Source: JAGLON01 sp041394985 (GTDB lineage: Bacteria; Zixibacteria; MSB-5A5; GN15; JAAZOE01). From it: 64,000 nucleotides of DNA. Below, piece after piece: positions 51,511 through 60,303 of the stretch; position 1 is the stretch's first letter, and every line of letters starts with the position of its first letter. A model generated the notes under the pieces. That model was not told the DNA's origin and searched no databases. It worked only from the letters and a program-made list of their open reading frames with translations. The translations under genes were made by a program, and so were the position numbers. The stretch spans positions 4,392,650 through 4,456,649 of the forward strand of contig JAWLBI010000001.1 of NCBI GenBank assembly GCA_041394985.1, read 5' to 3'.

Positions 51511-52532
51511 TACTTATCCGCCTCCCGCACTTTCGTTCCCGGCGTCAGGTTTTTCTGTCCGACGACCACGACGCGCTGCGCAGTCGTCAACTGCCCCTGC
51601 ACCGCAGACATCGAATCACCCTCGGCCAGAACCTCGACCGCAATCATCGCCACCGTATCCGATCCGATACTGTACAGATAGGTCTTCCCTGATCGGTACA
51701 TCAGCGCATCATTCGACACCAGCAGCGCATCGCTCAGCATATTCGTCTGAATCAGCGCAACCACATACACACCCGGCGCGAATCCGCGCGAAGCATTCTC
51801 GAAGCGGCATTCCACTTCGAAACTGCGCGTATCCATGTTCGCCGCATCGGCAATACTGACGACAGTTCCGGTCATTTCCGTGCCGTCCTCGAGAGGCGAT
51901 GCTACCTTTACTATCTGCCCCTTGCGCAACTGCCCGACCTGAGTGGTCGGCACATCGAGAATCAGACGCAGCGCACCGACATTGGCGATCTCGACAACCT
52001 TGTTCCCCTGCGTTACCTCATCGCCTACCCGCACCGGGATATCGACGACCATACCGTTAAAAGGAGCCTTAATCAGCACCGCCTGACTGGCATTCTCAAA
52101 GGATGCCTGCGCGACCAGATATTCCGTTTCTGCGGCATCGAGTTGCGCCTGAGATATCGCCCCGGCCTCGAACAACGATTTCATTCGACTATATTGCTTC
52201 GAGGCATTCTGGTACACGGCTTCCGCCTGATGATACTGCGACTGAACACTGCCCGGGTCCAACTTCACCAGAATATCATTTTTCTTCACCAACTGTCCGA
52301 CACGAACCGGGATTTCAAGTGCGGTACTGGTGACCTTCGCCAGTATCGAGCTTTGAAAGTCACCGCGCAGCGTTCCGCCGACCTTGACGGTCTGCGGGAA
52401 ATCTCCCTGTGTGACCGCTTCAGTGACCACCGCGACTGCCGGTGTCTCGACCTGTGCTTTCTCTTCCTGCTCCAAACATCCTGCCAAAACCAAAATGGAC
52501 AGACAGGCCATACAGATATATAGTTTTCGCAT
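51510..52532 (-). CDS. RND periplasmic adaptor (membrane fusion) lipoprotein
   Basis: The 340-residue protein has a lipoprotein signal (LSILVLAGC, lipobox LAGC at about residue 18) and the adaptor pattern: biotinyl-lipoyl halves VTSTALEIPVRVGQLVKKNDILVKLDPG and IKAPFNGMVVDIPVRVGDEVTQGNKVVEI, joined by a short helical hairpin (QYHQAEAVYQNASKQYSRMKSLFEAGAIS), then beta-barrel domains. It links the pump to the TolC-type channel. ATG codons at 52550, 52538 and 52532 are all in frame; the AAGGA box eight bases before 52532 favours that one. Confidence 0.92.
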   Translation of the reverse strand: MRKLYICMACLSILVLAGCLEQEEKAQVETPAVAVVTEAVTQGDFPQTVKVGGTLRGDFQSSILAKVTSTALEIPVRVGQLVKKNDILVKLDPGSVQSQYHQAEAVYQNASKQYSRMKSLFEAGAISQAQLDAAETEYLVAQASFENASQAVLIKAPFNGMVVDIPVRVGDEVTQGNKVVEIANVGALRLILDVPTTQVGQLRKGQIVKVASPLEDGTEMTGTVVSIADAANMDTRSFEVECRFENASRGFAPGVYVVALIQTNMLSDALLVSNDALMYRSGKTYLYSIGSDTVAMIAVEVLAEGDSMSAVQGQLTTAQRVVVVGQKNLTPGTKVREADK

Positions 52533-52543
52533 CTTCATCGTCC

Positions 52544-53887
52544 TTACCATTTAGCGTCCCACTCGCGACCGACCGCACGGCGTAATTCCGTCACGGCCAC
52601 GGCCAAATCGTGCAGCGCATTGATTTTATTGACGCGAGCCTGCGTCAATGCTACCTGCGCATCCTGAACTTCCAGCTGCGTTCCGATACCGTTCTGATAC
52701 CGCACCTGGCTGATGTCATAGCCCCGCTTCGCCTGATCGACGGTCTCACCGAGCGCTTCGACGCGCTGCTTCGCCTCTTTCACTTTACCGACCGCATCGC
52801 GAACCTCAAGCCGAATCTGGCGATTCAACTGGCTGTTCTGCAACCGGCTTTGATTGTAGTCGACCCTGGCCTGCTGAATTTTCCCCTTGGTCTCAAAACC
52901 GGTGAAAATCGGCACGCTGAATGACACGCCGACATTCCAGCTCCGCGTCCAACCCTTGAGTCTCGTGCTGCTGAACTTCGGATAATACCCGTCCCACTGC
53001 ATGCTGCTGCTGAGACCGATCGTCGGCTTGTGCCCGCCCTTTTCTATAGATATCAATTTCTTGTTTATCTTCATCATCTGTTCGCTCTGGCGCAATTCCG
53101 GCCGATTCTGCAACGCCTCATCAATGAGCGCATCCAGATTCAATTCCGGTACCGCCACCTGCGCAACCGATTCCTCTAATGTAATGTCAGTCTCTTTCGG
53201 CAGCGCCAATACGACGCGCAGATAATCCAGGGCCAGACGGGCGCCATTCTCTGCCGCAATACGCGCCGGTCTTGTATTCGCTGCCTGAACCTGCGCTCGC
53301 AGGAAATCATACTCCGATGCCTGCCCCTGTTTAAATAGCTGTTCGACTACCGCCATATTGGAATCGGCTAACTGCTCGGCCTCGATAAAAACCAGCTGCG
53401 CCTCGCGCGCCGCAACGGCATCCAAATACGCTCGATCCGCCAGCGTCACGACATCATGGCGAGCGGCCCGGATACCTTCATCGGCATACGAAAATCCATA
53501 CTTGGCTATCTGAATCGCCGCGCCGACTTTGCCCGCGACATACAGCGGCTGATACAGCGTAAATCCCGCCGAATAACTATGCGGCTCACCGAACTGCAAT
53601 CGACTCGTCGTCGTCTCCCCGGTGCTCTCATCGGTCACCGAAAAGACCGTCGTCTGTTTATCAATAGTGCGCAGATATCCGGCATCGAATGTCAGACGAG
53701 GAAACGCACCGGCACGGGCTTCCAGATACTGACCCTGCACACGATCTTTTTCCATCTGGGCCGCCTGATATGACTCGTTTTGCTCGACCGCCATCGACAC
53801 GGCCTTGGCCCGAGTCAGAACCACGGTTTCCGCCGACACCGCCCCCGCGAGTATCAGCAAAGCCCCCAGTCCCATCCAAAACTTCAT
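52544..53887 (-). CDS. TolC-family outer-membrane efflux protein
   Basis: The 447-residue protein has a signal peptide (MKFWMGLGALLILAGAVSAE) and two OEP repeats rich in coiled-coil sequence (LTRAKAVSMAVEQNESYQAAQMEKDRV ... and LIDEALQNRPELRQSEQMMKI ...). It ends with VALTQARVNKINALHDLAVAVTELRRAVG, a usual TolC signature. It forms the trimeric exit duct of the pump. Only two bases separate it from the tetR-type gene upstream. Confidence 0.92.
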   Translation of the reverse strand: MKFWMGLGALLILAGAVSAETVVLTRAKAVSMAVEQNESYQAAQMEKDRVQGQYLEARAGAFPRLTFDAGYLRTIDKQTTVFSVTDESTGETTTSRLQFGEPHSYSAGFTLYQPLYVAGKVGAAIQIAKYGFSYADEGIRAARHDVVTLADRAYLDAVAAREAQLVFIEAEQLADSNMAVVEQLFKQGQASEYDFLRAQVQAANTRPARIAAENGARLALDYLRVVLALPKETDITLEESVAQVAVPELNLDALIDEALQNRPELRQSEQMMKINKKLISIEKGGHKPTIGLSSSMQWDGYYPKFSSTRLKGWTRSWNVGVSFSVPIFTGFETKGKIQQARVDYNQSRLQNSQLNRQIRLEVRDAVGKVKEAKQRVEALGETVDQAKRGYDISQVRYQNGIGTQLEVQDAQVALTQARVNKINALHDLAVAVTELRRAVGREWDAKW

Positions 53888-53889
53888 AT

Positions 53890-54501
53890 TTATTTCTCCA
53901 CACTGAACGCCCGCGTCAAAAACCGGGCGAAATTTTCGATTTCGTTTTTGGGAATGTCCGTCTGTCCATCACAGGAGCAATCGCTGAAAATAATCCGAAT
54001 CGTCCCCAGAATGAGCCGCGCAGCGGAATCATTCTCTTCCTTATTCAGATGCGCGACCTCGGGAAACTCTCTCAGCATTCCGGCATAAACCTCCGTCGCC
54101 TTCTCCCGCTGCTCTTTCCACTCCGTCAGTATGCGAGCGCACTCCTGCTGTGGCAGATGAACTCCCGCGCTCATGACCATCCTCATCATGTAGCGATGTT
54201 GCTCGACTTTCTGCAGAAACATTTCCAATGAATGCCGAATGAACTCCTCAAGTGATTTCTGCTCCGGCAGCAAGTCCTCAATCGTCCCCAGGATTTCCAA
54301 ATGACCGCGGCGAATCAGCGATACGAACATATCCTGCTTGTCCTTGAAGTACAAATACAGCGTCCCCTTGGCCAACTCGGCCTCGGACGCGATTTCATCA
54401 AGGGTCGCGTCAGGATAACTTTTTCGGGAAAACACACGGGCCGCGGCATCCAGAATCAATGCGCGCCGGGCTTCCTTTTCTCGCTCTTTTCTTGCGGCCA
54501 T
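53890..54501 (-). CDS. TetR/AcrR-family repressor of the efflux operon
   Basis: The protein has 203 residues from ATG 54501, preceded by GGAAGG. The N-terminal helix-turn-helix is ILDAAARVFSRKSYPDATLDEIASEAELAKGTLYLYFKDKQDMFVSLI, a textbook TetR domain. The C-terminal ligand-binding part has no distinctive motif. The frame could begin at 54546 or 54567, but then the palindromes at 54514-54546 would be coding, so the shorter form is preferred. As the first gene of the efflux operon it probably represses its own transcript until a drug-like ligand binds. Confidence 0.9.
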   Translation of the reverse strand: MAARKEREKEARRALILDAAARVFSRKSYPDATLDEIASEAELAKGTLYLYFKDKQDMFVSLIRRGHLEILGTIEDLLPEQKSLEEFIRHSLEMFLQKVEQHRYMMRMVMSAGVHLPQQECARILTEWKEQREKATEVYAGMLREFPEVAHLNKEENDSAARLILGTIRIIFSDCSCDGQTDIPKNEIENFARFLTRAFSVEK

Positions 54502-54513
54502 CTCCCCTTCCTT

Positions 54514-54546
54514 TGACTTTGAGTCATTAAATGACCCGTTAGTCAT
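54514..54546. promoter_or_regulatory. Palindromic operator array before the tetR-type gene
   Basis: Four consecutive arms form overlapping palindromes: TGACTTTGAGTCA (54514-54526), GTCATTAAATGAC (54523-54535) and ATGACCCGTTAGTCAT (54531-54546). They lie 13-45 bp upstream of the preferred start. A possible -10 element TATGAT (reverse strand, 54568-54563) places them just downstream of the transcript start. This fits autorepression. Confidence 0.55.
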
Positions 54547-54734
54547 TGTGTATACGGCCAGTATCATAAAAAGTTCTAAAAAAGTCTATCATTTTGTTAC
54601 TTTTTTCACATATTTTTTTCGAAGGACACGCCTAATCTTTTATTGCATAAGCAATTAGGTGTATTTTGAGCGGGTGAAAACGTGCAGTTTCGCGGCTGTT
54701 TCTTGCCTAAATTCAGGATGTTACCAAAAAAAAT

Positions 54735-54784
54735 ACCAAAAAAAAACGGGCTTTCGAATAAAAGGAGGGATACTCGAAAGCCCG
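54735..54784 (-). terminator. Terminator of the Cache chemoreceptor gene
   Basis: On the reverse strand, 11-bp arms CGGGCTTTCGA and TCGAAAGCCCG with a 16-base loop are followed by nine T. It begins 26 bp after the stop codon at 54810. Confidence 0.9.
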
Positions 54785-54809
54785 CTTATTGCCTAAAGGC
54801 AGGAATCTA

Positions 54810-56930
54810 TCAGACTTTTACTTTAAACCGTCCGATGATACTCTGCATGCCTTCCGCCTGGCGATTGAGCTCTTCGGCGGCGGCGGCTGACTGCTGGGCG
54901 CCAGCGGCAGTTTCCTTGGTCACATTGGCGATGTGTTCCATATTCTTGGAAATCTGTTCGGCGGCGGCCGACTGTTCATCGGCGGCGGTGGCGATCTGAA
55001 TAATCATATCCATAACCTGGGCGGACATATTATTGATTTCGCTCAGGCTGCCACCGGCCCGATCAGCCAGTTCCTTACCTTCTTCGACCAGCTTGCCGGC
55101 CTCTTCCATCGAGGATACGGCTCGGGCTGAATCATTCTGAATACCTTTAATCATTTCGGTGATTTCACCGGTCGCCTTACCGGTCCGCTCGGCAAGCTTG
55201 CGAACTTCATCGGCAACGACGGCAAATCCGCGTCCCTGCTCACCGGCGCGAGCCGCCTCAATCGCAGCATTCAGCGCCAGGAGATTGGTCTGGTCCGCGA
55301 TATCATCAATCACGCTGATGATTTCACCGATCTTATCCGACGCAGTCGCCAGTTCGTTTACGATTCGACCGGAATCGGAGGCTGAATCGGCAATCTTGAC
55401 CATGCCGCTGATCGTATCGCCCACGATTGTCTGCCCGGAGTTCGCCGTGGTCGCGGCGCTTTCGGACATGTTCTTGGCTTCATTGGCATTCTTCGATGAT
55501 TGCAGAATCGTCGCCGTCATCTCTTCGATAGCGGTTGAAATCTGACCGGCCTGTTCGGTCTGGTCATTGGCGCCCCGAGCCATTTCCTCGGCGGCCGAGG
55601 AAATCTCGGTGGCGGCCGAAGCCAACTGATCCGAGTTCTCTTTCAACTGCGCTATCATTTCATTCAAATTGAAACTCATCTGCTTGAACGCATTGCCGAG
55701 AGTATCCTTCTCCGAGCGCGGCTTGACATCGGCAGTCAAATCATTGTCCGCAATACTCTCCGCAACCACCGCCATCGACTTCAAATAGGACATCATGTCA
55801 CGGAACGATCCGGCCAGCATACCGACTTCGTCCTGGCTCTTGACCTCGATTTCACTTGTTATGTCTCCCAGCGATACCGCTTCCGCGACACCGACCAACT
55901 TAACGATCGGCTGCACGATTGTGCGGGCGAGATAGAATCCGATACCCAGCGAGACTAACAGACAGATGATCGATGCAATTAAAATCGCGTTCCGCAAATT
56001 ATTTACCGGTGCGGTAAATTCATCGAGATAGCTGCCGACGCCGATAATCCAATCCCATTCCGGGAAATAGACATAGGCAAGAATCTTATCGGCGAGCACG
56101 CCATCGCGTTCCCACGGATACTCGATCCAGCCGGTTTCGTTTCTTCCCAGTTTCGGACCCTTTGAAATGACTTCGCGAATAAAGTCATAGTTCGAAATAT
56201 TCTTCCCCTCCGACGTGGGGTGTATTCGAAGTAATCCCTCGCTGTCGATTGTATAAATGTAGCCGGTTTGACCAACTTTCAATGAGAGTATCGCCTCACG
56301 AAGCAGCTTGGAATCTTCGGGATAGGCCGTTGATAAAATACCGATATCTTCGCCGTTAACATCATGAATCGGCTCATAGGCGGTGGAGTAGAATTCCCCC
56401 AGCACTTCCGCGCGACCATAAAACGCCTGCCCCCTATTGACGACCGTATTATAGACATCGTCTGATATGTATGTTCCTACAGCGCGACCACCCGATTCCG
56501 TTTTTACGCTCGTTGCAATGCGTCGGGAACGGCCGTTTTCATTGAGGAAAATCGTACACACGGCGCCGGTGCTCTGGCTGACTTTGTCAACGAGCTCCGT
56601 ATGGTTATTCAGAACAATCCGGGCGCCGTTCGGATCGGCAATCATTTGCCCGTTTTCGATGATCATCTCATCATTGGAATATTTACTGAGATATGCGCCT
56701 GCTTGAGAAAGACTGATTTTTGCCTGAGCAACAGCTGATTCCGCTGCCAATTCGCACATCCCCCTGGTTAACTCCGCCGCGTGGCGTAAATCATCTTTCG
56801 CGACATTCGTAATATAGTTCGTCGCCTTTGTCGTACTGATGATCGTAATCGTCGAGATGGAAACCACCAGCACCAACGCGATCATGGCCATAATTTTATG
56901 GGTTAACTTCATTTGAAACTTGAGCTTCAC
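54810..56930 (-). CDS. Methyl-accepting chemotaxis protein with Cache sensor domains
   Basis: The 706-residue receptor has TM1 at about 12-32 and a periplasmic region of about 280 residues, TM2 at about 318-340, HAMP and a signalling domain. The periplasmic part looks like a Cache3-Cache2 tandem: VCTIFLNENGRSRRIATSV...GRAVGTYIS, then GQTGYIYTIDSEGLLRIHP...FPEWDWIIGVGSY. Such domains bind small organic ligands such as carboxylates or amino acids; the ligand is not predictable. The signalling hairpin core is DQTNLLALNAAIEAARAGEQGRGFAVVADE. The last residues end RFKVKV with no CheR-docking pentapeptide. Confidence 0.93.
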   Translation of the reverse strand: MKLKFQMKLTHKIMAMIALVLVVSISTITIISTTKATNYITNVAKDDLRHAAELTRGMCELAAESAVAQAKISLSQAGAYLSKYSNDEMIIENGQMIADPNGARIVLNNHTELVDKVSQSTGAVCTIFLNENGRSRRIATSVKTESGGRAVGTYISDDVYNTVVNRGQAFYGRAEVLGEFYSTAYEPIHDVNGEDIGILSTAYPEDSKLLREAILSLKVGQTGYIYTIDSEGLLRIHPTSEGKNISNYDFIREVISKGPKLGRNETGWIEYPWERDGVLADKILAYVYFPEWDWIIGVGSYLDEFTAPVNNLRNAILIASIICLLVSLGIGFYLARTIVQPIVKLVGVAEAVSLGDITSEIEVKSQDEVGMLAGSFRDMMSYLKSMAVVAESIADNDLTADVKPRSEKDTLGNAFKQMSFNLNEMIAQLKENSDQLASAATEISSAAEEMARGANDQTEQAGQISTAIEEMTATILQSSKNANEAKNMSESAATTANSGQTIVGDTISGMVKIADSASDSGRIVNELATASDKIGEIISVIDDIADQTNLLALNAAIEAARAGEQGRGFAVVADEVRKLAERTGKATGEITEMIKGIQNDSARAVSSMEEAGKLVEEGKELADRAGGSLSEINNMSAQVMDMIIQIATAADEQSAAAEQISKNMEHIANVTKETAAGAQQSAAAAEELNRQAEGMQSIIGRFKVKV

Positions 56931-57125
56931 GTCTGCCTCCTTTTATCGTCCGAACCTCGTATGCAGCGTCAACACGGATTCGCCCCTTCCCAGTTACAAA
57001 TATTAATTTACATCGTCACTGTATAGTTTATCGTCGCTCCGGGCGGCCTATCAAGGCCCATATTTGGCGCATACACCAACCCCGAGCAACAATCCGGCTT
57101 AACTCCTTAGAGAATCAGCAACTCG

Positions 57126-58079
57126 TTATCTGCCATTGCGTTCTACTATCCCACCGGCCTGTAAATAAGTCGCCAGATTTACGCGCTTTCGCTTAATCCC
57201 CAGTTTCTTTCGGATATTTCGCCGATGCTGTCTGACCGTTGCCTCGGAGCAGTTAATAAAACCCCCGATTTCCTTGGAACTGAATCCGCCCTTGACCATC
57301 TGGCAGATCTCAATCTCCCGAGGAGTCAGGGAATTGAAAAACTCTTTATGGGATAGGCCGATTTCCCCGATGACCGCCTTGAGACTACTCTCGATAAGAC
57401 CGATATATTCACTTTCATTCTGATCGGCGCGAGCCTTCAGCCTCTCAAACATCGGCAGAACGAACGCCTCGATATTCGAGCGCAGAAAAACAGCCAGTCG
57501 TTCCTTTTCCTCATTAATCTGACCAAGCAGTTCCTGTAAAGTCTGATTCTTTTCCTGTAACGCTTCACGCTCGATAACCAAATGCCGAGCCGCCATCTGC
57601 AGGTTTTGCTCGGCTTTCCGCTGTGCCGTCATGTCGACACCGATCATAAAATGTCGATCTTTCGGGAGAGTATCGGCTTTCGGCAGGCTCGACCAGCGAA
57701 AATATTTTATATCACCGCCCTTGGATTTGAATTCCGTCTCGAAATCGGTGAAGACAAAATGCCTCTGTCGCCAGGAGTGTAAAATCGCTTCCGATTTCTC
57801 CCAATCGGGACAAAGCCGATGCAGCGGCTTCGACTGGTCGCACATTTCGTCCGACGAATACCCCATTATCTGCTCGCAATGCGCATTCCAAAAAACAACG
57901 TTCAAATCGGACGTAATTCCTATGATACACGCCGGTAGCTCGCTTAAAAACTTATAGGCGTTTTTCGCCATCGTCTCCGTGATATTTTCAGGAGAATAAA
58001 GCGTATTCGTCGATTGTACCGACAGTATGTCATCCACAGTCATGCGGGATGCATTTTTCTTAATTGTAACTGTACCCAA
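57126..58079 (-). CDS. PAS-domain LuxR-family transcriptional regulator
   Basis: The 317-residue protein has one PAS domain (about 40-150; ACIIGITSDLNVVFWNAHCEQIMGYSSDEM ... HFMIGVDMTAQRKAE), a coiled coil (about 150-200) and a C-terminal LuxR-type helix-turn-helix (LTPREIEICQMVKGGFSSKEIGGFINCSEATVRQHRRNIRKKL). It has no receiver or kinase domain and no membrane helix, so it probably senses a cytoplasmic signal. The start is TTG at 58079, six bases after AAGGGGG; an ATG 12 codons later has no such box. It is placed between two chemoreceptor genes on the same strand but separated by 140-190 bp. Confidence 0.85.
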   Translation of the reverse strand: MGTVTIKKNASRMTVDDILSVQSTNTLYSPENITETMAKNAYKFLSELPACIIGITSDLNVVFWNAHCEQIMGYSSDEMCDQSKPLHRLCPDWEKSEAILHSWRQRHFVFTDFETEFKSKGGDIKYFRWSSLPKADTLPKDRHFMIGVDMTAQRKAEQNLQMAARHLVIEREALQEKNQTLQELLGQINEEKERLAVFLRSNIEAFVLPMFERLKARADQNESEYIGLIESSLKAVIGEIGLSHKEFFNSLTPREIEICQMVKGGFSSKEIGGFINCSEATVRQHRRNIRKKLGIKRKRVNLATYLQAGGIVERNGR

Positions 58080-58168
58080 ACTATACCCCCTTACGGTATT
58101 TATTATATCGACCTTTTTTTCAAGATATTAACCGGATTGCCTCGCGCCGGAACGGCTGGTGAACTCAC

Positions 58169-58200
58169 AAAAAAAAGGCGCCAATCGGTCGATTGACGCC
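58169..58200 (-). terminator. Terminator of the CZB chemoreceptor gene
   Basis: On the reverse strand, GGCGTCAATCG / CGATTGGCGCC with one mismatch is followed by eight T, beginning 24 bp after the stop at 58225. Confidence 0.88.
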
Positions 58201-58224
58201 TTCGGTAAGGAAATATGACGAGAT

Positions 58225-59964
58225 TTATAACTTGAACATACTCACCATTTCACGCATTGACTCCGCCTGGCGGTTCAGTTCCTCAGCCGCCGAGGCTGAC
58301 TGCTCGGCTCCCGCCGATGTCTGACGCGTAATACTGCTGATATATTCCATATTTTTGGAAATCTGTTCGGCCGCGGCTGACTGCTGATCGGAGGCCGTGG
58401 CAATCTGGACGATCATATCCATGACCCGAGACGACATGCTGTTGATCTCCTGAAGGCTGTTACCCGCTTTGTCCGCAAGTTCCTGCCCCTCGCTGACCAA
58501 TTTTGAAGCGTTTTCCATGGATTCGACGGCTCGCGTTGAATCGCGCTGAATGCCGTTGATCATCTCGGTGATTTCCCCAGTCGCCTTGCCCGTGCGCTCG
58601 GCCAGTTTCCGAACTTCATCCGCGACGACGGCAAATCCGCGTCCCTGCTCACCGGCACGAGCCGCTTCTATCGCTGCATTGAGCGCCAGCAGATTCGTCT
58701 GATCGGCGATGTCATCAATCACGCTGATAATCTCACCGATTCGATCCGCCGCCTGAGCCAGTTCGCTGACGATTGTGGTCGATTCGCCGGCCGCGCCCGC
58801 GATGTTTATCATTCCCGAGACAGTATTCTGGACAATGCCCTGACCCTCATTGGCCGTCTTCGAGGAATCTTCAGAAATCTCTTTTGCGGTATTGGCATTC
58901 TGAGACGATTGCACAATCGTCGCTGCCATTTCCTCTATAGCGCTGGCAATCTGAGTCGCCTGCTCGGTCTGATTGCGAGCCCCTTTGGCCATCTCGGCCG
59001 AGGTCGAGGCAATCTCATTCGCCGCGGCGACCAATTCGCCGGATCCCGCATTGAGCTGCGAGATGATATTGCGGAGATTCGTCGACATCGTTTTGAAGGA
59101 GTTACCGAGTATATCATTTTCGGATTTCGGAGTGATCTCGACACGCAAATCGTTATTGGCGATCTTTTCTGCGCCTTGCGCTATATTGCGCATATACCCG
59201 ATTAGATTCTGAAACGCATGCGCCAACATTCCGACTTCGTCTTTCGAACGCACTTCGATTTCATGATTGATTTCGCCCATGGCGATTTCATTCGCGACAT
59301 CGGAAATCCTGCCGATCGGACGAGCAATACCGCGCGTAATCACATAGGCAGCCAGCGCGCCGATGATAATGCCGACAATGGTAATCGCCGTCATCATCGT
59401 AATCGAACTGTTCACCTGCCCGACCATTTCCGCCTCGGCATGTTTCGATTGATCGGAAAAATGATCTTTCAACTGCGACAAAATATGCTTCGTCTGCGAA
59501 AGATGATTATTCGTCTCTTTCTTAAAAACTTCATACGCCTCGGCGACGTCGTCATTCTTGTACAATTGGTCAATTGTCTTGGCCGACTCATGAAGGTGCC
59601 TGTGCGGGGCCTCAATCTCTTTCAGCAATTGCGCCAATTCGGGATCGTTTGCGGCAAGCTGCTTCGTCTCATCAGAAAGTAACCATTTACCCAATCCGCA
59701 CTGAGTTGGATCCATTTGAACCTGTACCGAACGGACATCGTCATTCAGGAAAATCTCACGCAATCCGATGACCCAGTTCAAGTGATCGACTTCTTTTTCA
59801 ATCGAAAATGCCTTGTTCGCATTTGCCTCGCGAGAAACCTGCATTTCATCGCTGACTGTCGTCAAGTTATTGTAATTCAAAAAACTCGCGACAGCAAACA
59901 GGATAAGAATTGTCCCGAATCCGAATGCCAGTTTCTTGCCGATCTTAAGGTCTTTCCAGCCCAT
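58225..59964 (-). CDS. Methyl-accepting chemotaxis protein with periplasmic CZB-like domain
   Basis: The 579-residue receptor starts at ATG 59964 after GGAGGG (an upstream in-frame start is unlikely). TM1 is at about 12-28 and TM2 at about 192-214. The region between carries a chemoreceptor zinc-binding (CZB) pattern: H61 in DHLNW, C89 in QCGLGKWL, and H121 with H125 in PHRHLHES, the three-His one-Cys set of the family. HAMP and a signalling domain follow (DQTNLLALNAAIEAARAGEQG). CZB domains usually sit at the cytoplasmic C-terminus; here topology predicts it outside the membrane. It may sense zinc or zinc-linked oxidants (inference). Confidence 0.9.
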   Translation of the reverse strand: MGWKDLKIGKKLAFGFGTILILFAVASFLNYNNLTTVSDEMQVSREANANKAFSIEKEVDHLNWVIGLREIFLNDDVRSVQVQMDPTQCGLGKWLLSDETKQLAANDPELAQLLKEIEAPHRHLHESAKTIDQLYKNDDVAEAYEVFKKETNNHLSQTKHILSQLKDHFSDQSKHAEAEMVGQVNSSITMMTAITIVGIIIGALAAYVITRGIARPIGRISDVANEIAMGEINHEIEVRSKDEVGMLAHAFQNLIGYMRNIAQGAEKIANNDLRVEITPKSENDILGNSFKTMSTNLRNIISQLNAGSGELVAAANEIASTSAEMAKGARNQTEQATQIASAIEEMAATIVQSSQNANTAKEISEDSSKTANEGQGIVQNTVSGMINIAGAAGESTTIVSELAQAADRIGEIISVIDDIADQTNLLALNAAIEAARAGEQGRGFAVVADEVRKLAERTGKATGEITEMINGIQRDSTRAVESMENASKLVSEGQELADKAGNSLQEINSMSSRVMDMIVQIATASDQQSAAAEQISKNMEYISSITRQTSAGAEQSASAAEELNRQAESMREMVSMFKL

Positions 59965-60303
59965 GTTAGCCCTCCAGCCAATAAGTGCCGTCCGTGCCCC
60001 CCTTAAGGACAAAAACTATTTAATTGTTTGAAAGTAGTGAATGTTGGCAGTCCACAGTAGTTGACCCCGTAACCTGGAATACCAAACTCGCCTTCCCCTG
60101 TTGCAATTATTCCATATGTTCTGTACTATTTTTCGGTAATAGCGGCGACGCCTTGAGAACCTGTAACAATTTATCCACTATTTTTTTCATTGAATGAATT
60201 TACTATATATTACCGTCAAAATAAATATTAACAGACTATCTCACAATACCTTACATAGAATTTCACGAAAATGTGATATTCCCTGATAGCGGGACCGAGC
60301 TAA

